9,665 bases of DNA, taken from contig VSMX01000040.1 of the NCBI GenBank assembly GCA_009773975.1, positions 7,687 through 17,351 of the forward strand, read 5' to 3'. This document shows positions 1 to 5,062 of this stretch, one piece after another (position 1 is the stretch's first letter; each line of letters begins with the position of its first letter). Below the pieces are notes generated by a model. That model did not search any database. It saw nothing but the letters and a program-made list of their open reading frames with translations, and had not been told where the DNA came from. A program made the translations under genes and the position numbers. Origin of the DNA: Desulfovibrio sp. (lineage in GTDB: Bacteria > Desulfobacterota > Desulfovibrionia > Desulfovibrionales > Desulfovibrionaceae).

Positions 1-1012
1 CGGAAACTTCCGGGCCTTTCGCGCTTTCGCCAGGCGCGCTGTCCGGCACGGCGTCAATAATCGGGGTTTCGGCAAAGCCGGCAATGCGGGCCGCTTCCTC
101 GTCAACAATATCCCGCATGGCCCGGGCTGATTCTTCCTCGCTTTCGAGGATGGGCAAGGTGAGATGGGCCAGGATATTATCGACCATTTCCCTGAAATTC
201 TGCCGCCGGCAATCCACCCTGCCCGCGCCGCTTTCCGCCACAAGGCCGCCGGGCTCGATATGTTCATCCGGCGTGACAATCCACTGACGGATGTCGGGCA
301 CATATTCGCGGGCAGCCTGGAACATGTCCACCACCGTGGATTCATCTTCAGGATTGACCCTGATTGTTATTGTCGAGCGGTTTTCCAGCTGGTGCAGAGC
401 CTGGATGACAAGGGAATTGAGGATATTCTTGTGTTCTTTCCCGAGCAGGTAACCGGCCCCGGCGGCAGCTGCGGAACAGGCAAGGTCACAAAGTTCGCCG
501 CGCCAGGCATCCGCCAGGTTTTTGCGCTGGTCGGCAAGGGACTGAAGCACCCTTGCAAGGGATTGCCCCAGTTCGGCGCGGAACTCCCGCAATTCGCCGG
601 CGGCCTGGTCCATTCCGTCCCTGAGGCCCTCGGCGCGGGCGGCGTCGCGAATTTGCTCGGCTTCCTCGCGAATGTGGCGGGCTTTTTCCAGTTCCTCGGC
701 CGCTTCCTTTTTCTGGGCCTCCACTTCGCTTTTCAGCTTCTGGCACTCGCGAGCCGCGGCGCGCTTGCTTGCCTCGGCATCGGCTCTGGCCTCATCCAGC
801 ACCTTCAGCCTTTCGGTATAGGCCGCGCCAAGGATTTCCCGCGCGCGGTCGGCGGCGCGTTTGCGCACTCTTTCCATGTAATCTTCGGTCTGTTCCTTGC
901 GGATCTTGTCGCGGCGCAATGGTTCCTGCATGGCGTCAAGCTGCTCCACGCTTGCCTCGCGCTCGCCCATGAAAATGGTGCCCCACTTTTTTCGTGCTTC
1001 GTCCGCCGCCAT
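1..1012 (-). CDS. fliH: Flagellar assembly protein FliH (partial, C-terminus off the left edge)
   Basis: FliH is the cytoplasmic regulator of the export ATPase FliI and links it to the C-ring and export gate. The reading frame is open from the ATG at 1012 to the window edge (337 codons, no stop). The N-terminal part (about residues 15-60) is charged and includes 'DYMERVRKRAADRAREIL'. Residues about 60-130 are a long Glu/Lys/Ala-rich helix or coiled coil, as expected of the FliH stalk. The C-terminal domain resembles the V-ATPase E-subunit-like fold of FliH, with 'ITIRVNPEDES' (about 215-225) and 'GGLVAESGAGRVDCR' (about 255-269). Start choice: GGAAAG lies 4 nt before this ATG. The frame is already longer than enteric FliH (about 235 aa), and its last 50 residues are an acidic, Pro/Ala-rich tail, so it may be an extended family member. 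It lies 65 nt downstream of fliG in the same operon; fliI would be expected next, outside the window. Confidence 0.88.
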   Translation of the reverse strand, partial: MAADEARKKWGTIFMGEREASVEQLDAMQEPLRRDKIRKEQTEDYMERVRKRAADRAREILGAAYTERLKVLDEARADAEASKRAAARECQKLKSEVEAQKKEAAEELEKARHIREEAEQIRDAARAEGLRDGMDQAAGELREFRAELGQSLARVLQSLADQRKNLADAWRGELCDLACSAAAAGAGYLLGKEHKNILNSLVIQALHQLENRSTITIRVNPEDESTVVDMFQAAREYVPDIRQWIVTPDEHIEPGGLVAESGAGRVDCRRQNFREMVDNILAHLTLPILESEEESARAMRDIVDEEAARIAGFAETPIIDAVPDSAPGESAKGPEVS

Positions 1013-1039
1013 AATTCTTTCCAGAAGTTTTTAATTGCG

Positions 1040-1070
1040 AAAAGCCCGGAAGCGCGGCGCGCCCCCGGGC
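1040..1070 (-). terminator. Terminator-like hairpin between fliG and fliH
   Basis: On the minus strand GCCCGG (1070-1065) and CCGGGC (1049-1044) form a GC-only outer stem. GCGC/GCGC can pair inside it, and TTTT (1043-1040) follows directly. This is the form of a short intrinsic terminator, but it sits inside an operon, just after the fliG stop and before the fliH ribosome binding site. The U-run is only four bases, so partial termination (attenuation) or a 3'-end stabilising role is more likely than full termination. Seen in sequence; function inferred. Confidence 0.4.
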
Positions 1071-1077
1071 AAATCAT

Positions 1078-2073
1078 CTACACAAAGATATCGCCACCGC
1101 CGCGGCTGACGACGACCTTGTTTTCGGCCTCGAGCCTGCGGACTATCTTTACTATGTTCTGCTGGGCCGCTTCCACATCGGAAATCTTTGTCGGCCCCAT
1201 GAATTCCAGTTCCTCGCGAATCATGTTGCCCGCGCGCTCCGACATGTTGCGGAAGAACTTGTCGCGCAAATCGTCGCTTGCGCCGCGCAGGGCCAGGGTA
1301 AGCGTATCGTTGGCCACTTCCTTGAGCAGTTCGCGCACGCCCTTGTCGTCGATATTCTTGCAGTCCTCGAAAACGAACATGAGGTTGCGGATATCTTCTG
1401 CCATCTGGGCGGATTCTTCCTCGATTTCGGAAAGAACTTCCTCTTCTGTCGCGCGGTCCGTGGCATTGAGGATTTCGGCAACCGACTGAACGCCGCCAAC
1501 CTTCTTGCCTTCCTTGCCGCCCATGGCGATTAGCTGGCTTGTCAGGACCTTGTCAACTTCCATGAGCATTTCCTCGGGCACGGATTCGAGCTTGGCAAGG
1601 CGCGTCAGCACTTCTGCGCGCACTCCGGCCGGCAGGCTGGTCAGCAGATTGGCAGCCTGGTCGGGATTGAGGTGGCCCATGATCAGGGCCAGGGTCTGCG
1701 GATGCTCGTTCCTCAAAATCTGCGAGAGAAGGCGCGGGCTGATCTGCTCGAGATCGCGGAAAGGCGCCGGGCCCGTATCCAGGGCCAGGGCGTCCATGAC
1801 GTATTTCGCGGTTTCCGGATCAAGGTTGCGGGCCAGAAGCCGCTTGGCCGTATCCGTGCCGCCGGAAATCATGTCCACGCCTTCGACCAGGGATTCATGA
1901 AAATCGCGGAGCACTTCCTCCACGGATTCCCTGGGGATTGGCCCCAAATCCACGATAGCTTTGGAAACGTCGGCTATTTCCTTGCGATCCATGCGCTTGA
2001 AGACATCAGCCGTAAATTTGTCACCCATTGCCAGTAAAAGCACGGCAATGCGCTGTTGCCCGTTAAGATCCAT
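1078..2073 (-). CDS. fliG: Flagellar motor switch protein FliG
   Basis: FliG is the rotor protein of the C-ring. Its N-domain binds the cytoplasmic tail of FliF, its middle domain binds FliM, and its C-domain interacts with the MotA stator to make torque. The product from this ATG is 331 aa, the usual length. The N-domain opens with 'GQQRIAVLLLAMG'. The middle-domain EHPQT motif is at 123-127 and a Gly-rich hinge ('AMGGKEGKKVGG') at about 183-194. The C-domain keeps the charged torque residues known from E. coli FliG: R263, R280, E287/E288 and K296 fall at the positions of K264, R281, D288/D289 and R297. A GTG at 2142 in the same frame would add 23 residues unlike any FliG start I know. The ATG at 2073 has GGAG 11 nt upstream and gives the family-standard N-terminus. 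Stop is TAG. It lies between the FliF-tail micro-ORF and fliH. Confidence 0.95.
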   Translation of the reverse strand: MDLNGQQRIAVLLLAMGDKFTADVFKRMDRKEIADVSKAIVDLGPIPRESVEEVLRDFHESLVEGVDMISGGTDTAKRLLARNLDPETAKYVMDALALDTGPAPFRDLEQISPRLLSQILRNEHPQTLALIMGHLNPDQAANLLTSLPAGVRAEVLTRLAKLESVPEEMLMEVDKVLTSQLIAMGGKEGKKVGGVQSVAEILNATDRATEEEVLSEIEEESAQMAEDIRNLMFVFEDCKNIDDKGVRELLKEVANDTLTLALRGASDDLRDKFFRNMSERAGNMIREELEFMGPTKISDVEAAQQNIVKIVRRLEAENKVVVSRGGGDIFV

Positions 2074-2157
2074 TGGCGAAATCGCTCCATCAACACGCAA
2101 GGCGCGTATGCGCCCTGTATGGTTTTTTACTGAATCACACACCCTTTTGGGCGCTTT

Positions 2158-2361
2158 TTAGTCCTTGAGCCAGCGCCTGATAAGGCACACTGCCTGATCC
2201 ATGTGCTGTTCTGTCATGCGAAAAAGCCTGACTTTCAGCTCCTCCACCCTTTTGTTGGTGGCGCGCTGGGCCAGGCGGATTTCTCTCAAATCGGCAAGGG
2301 AAGGCGCATTCGCGCCTTCCTTGCCAGCCGGGATAGCTTTTGGTTTATGCTCTTGCCGCAT
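2158..2361 (-). CDS. Standalone FliF-tail-like microprotein (putative FliG-binding)
   Basis: This 67-codon gene lies between fliF and fliG; its ATG overlaps the 3' end of fliF by 17 nt in the +1 frame. Residues 1-27 are Lys/Pro/Ala/Gly-rich and probably disordered. Residues 28-67 look helical and end in 'HMDQAVCLIRRWLKD'. That ending aligns without gaps with the end of the neighbouring FliF ('HMEQVVTLVRGWMKQ', 8 of 15 identical, the rest mostly conservative); upstream, LK..LF versus IK..IF also match. In FliF this C-terminal helix is the part that docks into the N-domain of FliG. I infer that the microprotein binds FliG, perhaps competing with or supplementing FliF. A GGATG sits about 9 nt before the start, and overlap with fliF suggests translational coupling. 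I know of no named family for it. Alternatives: a FliF extension reached by frameshifting, or a decayed duplication. Confidence 0.7.
   Translation of the reverse strand: MRQEHKPKAIPAGKEGANAPSLADLREIRLAQRATNKRVEELKVRLFRMTEQHMDQAVCLIRRWLKD
2293..2325 (-). repeat. Long inverted repeat inside the FliF-tail micro-ORF
   Basis: GGCAAGGGAAGGCGC (2293-2307) and GCGCCTTCCTTGCC (2312-2325) are reverse complements except for one bulged base, giving a 14-bp stem with a 4-nt loop. On the transcribed minus strand the loop reads GAAT. It encodes part of the Gly/Ala-rich linker of the microprotein and starts about 20 nt after the fliF stop codon. No U-run follows, so it is not a standard terminator. It could stabilise an mRNA end, mark a processing site, or slow ribosomes and adjust expression between fliF and fliG. 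Confidence 0.6.
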
Positions 2362-2860
2362 CTTGTTTCATCCAGCCCCGAACCAGGGTTACAACCTGCT
2401 CCATGTGATTGTCCGAAAGGGAGAAGATGTGGGCCTTGATTGCTTCGATATCCTTGAAGACCAGCTCCTCATCTTCATCACCGGCCTCGATTTCTTCCTC
2501 GTCGGTCCTGTTGGCCTCTTCAAGAGCCTCGTAAAGGGCCAGCTGTTCCTCGGCGCTCGGAAGTCCTTCGAGACCTTCCACCATTTCACCGGCTTCCACC
2601 TTGGGACGAATGAGGGCCAGAACCACGGGGCGCACCACAAGCATGAGGAAGAGGAAGGCAAGCAGGGCGTTCAGCAGGGGCTTGCCCAGGCGCTCGGCGT
2701 AATCGGCCAGCATTTCGGCGAAATTGGGTTCGTGAGGCGGCTCGGAGTCGTTGAACGGGGCCGAACTCACTTCCAGGGAGTCACCGCGCTCCGCATTGAG
2801 TCCCACAGCGTTGGAAACCAGTTGCCGCACTCTTTCCAGTTCCTCGGGCTTGCGGGGCAC
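2345..2860 (-). CDS. fliF: FliF C-terminal part (downstream of in-frame amber codon)
   Basis: This is the C-terminal third of the MS-ring protein FliF, in the same frame as the N-terminal part but after a TAG codon (2893-2891). FliF-like sequence ('YEKTEG', 'WSFVPRKPEELERVRQL') begins directly after the TAG at 2890, so nothing is missing and there is no frameshift. From the GTG at 2860 the fragment is 171 aa. It holds the end of the third ring-building motif with the conserved 'ERGDSLEVSSAPF' (24-36), the second membrane segment (about 61-84), an acidic linker (about 115-135), and the FliG-binding helix 'HMEQVVTLVRGWMKQ' (152-166). GTG 2860 lacks a convincing Shine-Dalgarno sequence, so independent translation is doubtful. 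Stop is TAA. With the N-terminal part it would make a protein of about 547 aa, normal for FliF. Confidence 0.8.
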   Translation of the reverse strand: MPRKPEELERVRQLVSNAVGLNAERGDSLEVSSAPFNDSEPPHEPNFAEMLADYAERLGKPLLNALLAFLFLMLVVRPVVLALIRPKVEAGEMVEGLEGLPSAEEQLALYEALEEANRTDEEEIEAGDEDEELVFKDIEAIKAHIFSLSDNHMEQVVTLVRGWMKQDAARA

Positions 2861-2890
2861 AAAGGACCACGCGCCTTCGGTCTTTTCGTA

Positions 2891-2893
2891 CTA
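2891..2893 (-). other. In-frame amber (TAG) codon interrupting fliF
   Basis: The minus strand reads GAC TGT TAG TAC GAA AAG. Related FliF proteins usually have a 'D-G-x-Y' turn here, so the amber stands where a residue such as Lys or Thr is expected and the preceding Cys where Gly is expected. Both could come from single first-position changes (GGT to TGT, AAG to TAG). It may be a true nonsense mutation, a sequencing or assembly error, or a read-through codon. Three other genes in the window (fliG, tsaB, and the small gene at 4711) end naturally in TAG, which argues against general amber reassignment. Confidence 0.85.
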
Positions 2894-3988
2894 ACAGTCT
2901 ATGATAACAGCAACTGTCAGTCTGCGCAAATCCCCAACGTTGGCCACAATCTGCTGTTCTTCGCGATTTATTTCGTAGTTTGTGGTCCTGGTTTCACGGT
3001 TTCCGTTCTGGTGGGAGACGGATCCGGTGATGCCATCGCCCCGGAAATTGGCGTCTGGCGCGCCTGCTTCAAGGTTTGCACGCCCCTGCTGGGTTTCTTC
3101 GCTGCGCTGTTCGCTGCGGACAACGGTTTTTTCGGGGTCAAAAATTTCACGGCGAATCGTTTTCTGGCTGAAGTCGATATCGGCATTGACCTTGGCAATT
3201 ACGCGGCCGGGGCCGAAAATGGGCTGCAGCATTTCTTCGATGCGCTTTTCCAGGCTGTTCTGGACCTGCTGGCGATGCTCAAGCTGGGTGCTGGAAATTC
3301 CGGTAAGATTGTCTTCCTGCGGCTCGTAAAGCACCTTGCCGCCATTGTCTGTAATCGAAACATGGTTTTTGTCCAGCCCTTCAACAGCCATGACCATCAT
3401 GTTGAGGATGGCATTGATTTCCTTCTGGTCGGGCTTCTGGTTTGGACGGTTGAGCTTGAGCACAACAGAAGCTGACGGGGACTGGCGTTCTTCCACAAAA
3501 AGGCTGCGCTGGGGCATTACAAGGTGCACACGGGCCGATTCCACGCTGGGAAATTCGCTGATTGTGCGGGCAAGCTCTCCCTGGAGCGCGCGGGTATAAT
3601 TTATTTTCTGGACAAAATCGGTCTGGCCCACCTTTACCTTGTCGAAAATCTCGAAGCCTATGCCCTGGCCCACAAGCGCGCCTTCGCCGGCTATCTTGAT
3701 TCGCTGGTCATAAACTTTTTCAGCGGGAATCATGATGGTGGAACCATTATCCGTCAGGCGGTACTGAATCTTTTCCGCCTGCAGGGCCTTGACCACCGAG
3801 CTGGCATCTTCCGGCCCAAGATTGGAGTAAAGCACCTTGAATTCGGGCTTGGTCAAATAAAGGGACAAGCCTATGGCAAGAGCCAGGGCGGCCACAATGC
3901 CACCGGCAATGGCAATGCGCGGCGCCATGCCCAGACGGCCCCAGAATTGCTTGACGCTATTAACAGTATTTTGAATGTAAGCTGGCAT
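2891..3988 (-). CDS. fliF: Flagellar MS-ring protein FliF, N-terminal part (ends at in-frame amber)
   Basis: FliF forms the membrane MS ring, the first structure built in the flagellar basal body and the base for FliG and the export gate. This part has a short cytoplasmic N-terminus, the first membrane segment (about residues 25-45), and the secretin-like/YscJ ring-building region with 'VLYSNLGPEDASSVVKAL', 'GEGALVGQGIGFEIFD' and 'ARVHLVMPQRSLFVE'. It then has most of the third ring-building motif, ending '...LRRLTVAVIIDC' before TAG. It therefore lacks the second membrane segment and the FliG-binding tail unless the amber is read through. Start: ATG 3988 is preferred because GAGGGG lies 6 nt before it. 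ATG 3994 touches that Shine-Dalgarno but has AAGGA 8 nt before it, so it cannot be excluded. It is the first gene after the sigma-54 promoter; fliE and flgBC, which often precede fliF, are absent here. Confidence 0.9.
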   Translation of the reverse strand: MPAYIQNTVNSVKQFWGRLGMAPRIAIAGGIVAALALAIGLSLYLTKPEFKVLYSNLGPEDASSVVKALQAEKIQYRLTDNGSTIMIPAEKVYDQRIKIAGEGALVGQGIGFEIFDKVKVGQTDFVQKINYTRALQGELARTISEFPSVESARVHLVMPQRSLFVEERQSPSASVVLKLNRPNQKPDQKEINAILNMMVMAVEGLDKNHVSITDNGGKVLYEPQEDNLTGISSTQLEHRQQVQNSLEKRIEEMLQPIFGPGRVIAKVNADIDFSQKTIRREIFDPEKTVVRSEQRSEETQQGRANLEAGAPDANFRGDGITGSVSHQNGNRETRTTNYEINREEQQIVANVGDLRRLTVAVIIDC

Positions 3989-3991
3989 GTT

Positions 3992-4008
3992 CATCCCCTC
4001 GATCCTTG
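3992..4008 (-). promoter_or_regulatory. fliF ribosome binding region with two CsrA-like GGA motifs
   Basis: The leader just before the fliF start reads CAAGGATCGAGGGGATG on the minus strand (4008-3992). CAAGGAT matches the core of the CsrA consensus (CARGGAU), and GGGGATG gives a second GGA over the Shine-Dalgarno. A small GGCC-AAA-GGCC-type hairpin can form just upstream (about 4014-4026). CsrA binding at paired GGA motifs over a ribosome binding site typically blocks translation. The motif is seen; the regulation is inferred. Confidence 0.35.
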
Positions 4009-4048
4009 AATCTGGCCCTTTGGCCGCATATTTGAATAAAACGCTGCA

Positions 4049-4064
4049 AGCAATTGTCGTGCCA
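4049..4064 (-). promoter_or_regulatory. Sigma-54 (RpoN) promoter of the fliF operon
   Basis: The minus strand reads TGGCACGACAATTGCT (4064-4049), a full match to the sigma-54 consensus TGGCAC(G)-N4-TTGC(A/T), with the -24 GG and -12 GC at exact spacing. Transcription should begin near 4038, giving a leader of about 45-50 nt before fliF. Sigma-54 promoters need an ATP-dependent enhancer-binding activator, commonly a flagellar regulator of the FlrC/FleQ type; none is in the window. The site lies after the terminator of the upstream gene, so fliF heads its own transcription unit. Confidence 0.85.
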
Positions 4065-4198
4065 TTTCATAACGTATTGAATTATCGAGTTTTTTCATAC
4101 AAAACCTTGCCCTGGATGACGCGCCGCTCCAATTTTTTGACAGGGTCTGGAATATCTTTAAAAAAATTATAAAGACCTTGTCGCCCACAAAGCGGATC

Positions 4199-4237
4199 AA
4201 AAAAACCGGCCCCCGAATATTCGGAAGCCGGCTTTTT
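4199..4237 (-). terminator. Intrinsic terminator (bidirectional form) after the 4262-4621 gene
   Basis: On the minus strand an A-run, GCCGGC, then a CCGAATATTCGG inner palindrome, GCCGG and TTTTTTT form a long stem ending in a T-run. The A/T tracts flank both sides, so it could work both ways, but only the minus strand has a gene running into it (stop at 4262, 24 nt upstream). It separates this gene from the fliF operon. Confidence 0.85.
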
Positions 4238-4261
4238 CCACACGTCCGGAATGGCCTGATT

Positions 4262-4621
4262 TTAAACCATTGCTTCAAGACTGCGCAGCTGCGTCTGCAG
4301 CGTGTTGACGCGGCCGGCCAGTCCCGCCCCCTCCCCAGAGGTCATGAGACTGGAAGCAAGGCTGCGCAATTCTCCCTGCAGGCTGTCGAATTGGCGTGTA
4401 ACATTGCCGTACTGATCGTAGGTCGCATCAGCGGCCTGGGCGGAAAGCGGCACGTCGCCGCCGGCAAGGGCCTGCCTGGCTTCCGCCGAGAGATTGACGG
4501 TATCGCCCCTGGGGGCGGCATTCTTTTCTTCGTGTTTTTGTCTTTCCCCATGGTGGGCCAATGGAGCGCCAGGGGACGAAAGTTCATTGCCAAGGCCGGA
4601 ATAAGCTTTCAATATTTTCAT
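4262..4621 (-). CDS. Small hypothetical protein with FlgM-like LSxEAR motif, possibly flagellar
   Basis: This 119-aa soluble protein has no signal peptide or membrane segment and I do not recognise it firmly. Residues 10-35 are polar and His/Lys/Glu-rich, probably disordered. 'GDTVNLSAEARQAL' (about 39-52) resembles the 'D-V-LS-EA' segment of FlgM and several other small flagellar proteins. The C-terminal half (about 62-119) looks like two helices able to form a coiled coil. The usual FlgM C-terminus that holds sigma-28 is not apparent, so an anti-sigma assignment is not supported. GAGG lies 8 nt before the ATG, and a strong terminator follows the TAA stop. Its position next to the fliF operon makes a flagellar or regulatory role possible but unproven. 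Confidence 0.7.
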   Translation of the reverse strand: MKILKAYSGLGNELSSPGAPLAHHGERQKHEEKNAAPRGDTVNLSAEARQALAGGDVPLSAQAADATYDQYGNVTRQFDSLQGELRSLASSLMTSGEGAGLAGRVNTLQTQLRSLEAMV

Positions 4622-4710
4622 TACTCTGTCCTCACAAGATTATCATCTTCTCATGAATTGTTTTTGCCATTTTCGGCCTGTGGCGGTCGAATTATGTTTT
4701 TCGTAATGCG

Positions 4711-4917
4711 CTATTTTTCAGTGCCGTCCATTTTGAGGGCAATTTCCAGACTGGTTAGCCTGGCGTCCAGGTCATGAATTGCCTCATTAATTTCGAGCAT
4801 CTTCACTTCATCGCCGGGAATCGCTGAAACACATTTCCGCGCTTCGTTTTCGGCGCGAATCTCGCCCAAATCCTTTTTTTCGTTCATTGCTTGCTGCCTG
4901 TGGCGAAAATTTGTCAT
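4711..4917 (-). CDS. Small hypothetical coiled-coil protein
   Basis: This is an open frame of 68 codons ending in TAG. The C-terminal half ('MLEINEAIHDLDARLTSLEI' and on, about 40-63) has regular hydrophobic spacing typical of a short coiled coil, loosely like SlyX or PspB-type small proteins, but no family can be named. Two starts are possible. ATG 4917 is preceded by GGCGGTG. ATG 4887 would give a 58-aa protein starting 'MNEKKDLGEIRAENEARK', which looks more natural, but its upstream sequence is only weakly purine-rich. It lies 89 nt upstream of the other small gene on the same strand, with no terminator between, so the two may be cotranscribed. The absence of a clear family keeps confidence moderate. 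Confidence 0.5.
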   Translation of the reverse strand: MTNFRHRQQAMNEKKDLGEIRAENEARKCVSAIPGDEVKMLEINEAIHDLDARLTSLEIALKMDGTEK

Positions 4918-5062
4918 TCACAAACACCGCCATTGGCGGCATCATCCTGTCAAAACATAGGGTTGCGGATTTTTGCAATTCATCATGCAATTAGCGTGCC
5001 TATTTGCGGGACACCAATCTGGTCGCTTGACTAGCGGGCAAACATGACGCATTTTAAGACGC
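4918..5062. promoter_or_regulatory. Divergent intergenic region with a small palindrome
   Basis: This 145-bp region separates the minus-strand small gene from the plus-strand adaptor operon and must carry promoters for both, but I see no good -35/-10 pair. The one clear element is CCGCCATTGGCGG (4927-4939), a perfect inverted repeat about one base. It is either a small operator or, in the minus-strand mRNA, a hairpin that includes the GGCGG ribosome binding site of the 4917 start. Confidence 0.4.

Noticed and set aside
164..1489. Long plus-strand open frame (441 codons) across fliH and fliG
   Set aside because: It is the antisense shadow of two well-supported minus-strand genes, with low-complexity Ser/Ala/Arg-rich translation and no recognisable domain.
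2074..2142. GTG start adding 23 residues to FliG
   Set aside because: The extension is unlike FliG N-termini, while ATG 2073 gives the standard 331-aa length and has GGAG upstream.
2891..2893. Pyrrolysine or general amber reassignment in fliF
   Set aside because: FliF is not a known pyrrolysine protein, and fliG, tsaB and a small gene in the same window end in TAG, so amber works as a normal stop. Not excluded for context-dependent suppression.
2201..3475. Long plus-strand open frame (424 codons) opposite fliF
   Set aside because: It lies antisense to fliF, crosses its amber site, and translates to no known domain; the fliF frame has clear family motifs.
3991..4278. Minus-strand open frame of 95 codons between the small gene and fliF
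   Set aside because: It runs through the intrinsic terminator and the sigma-54 promoter, has no family signal, and ends on the fliF start codon only by chance.
4660..4700. Sigma-28-like -10 (GCCGAAAA, minus strand 4677-4670) and a TGGCA-containing sigma-54-like site upstream of the 4621 gene
   Set aside because: The sigma-28 site lacks a good TAAA element at the right spacing, and the sigma-54-like site lacks the essential -12 GC.
5027..5055. TTGACT as a -35 for the adaptor gene
   Set aside because: At 17-bp spacing the -10 is CATTTT, and transcription would start at the ATG itself with no room for a ribosome binding site.
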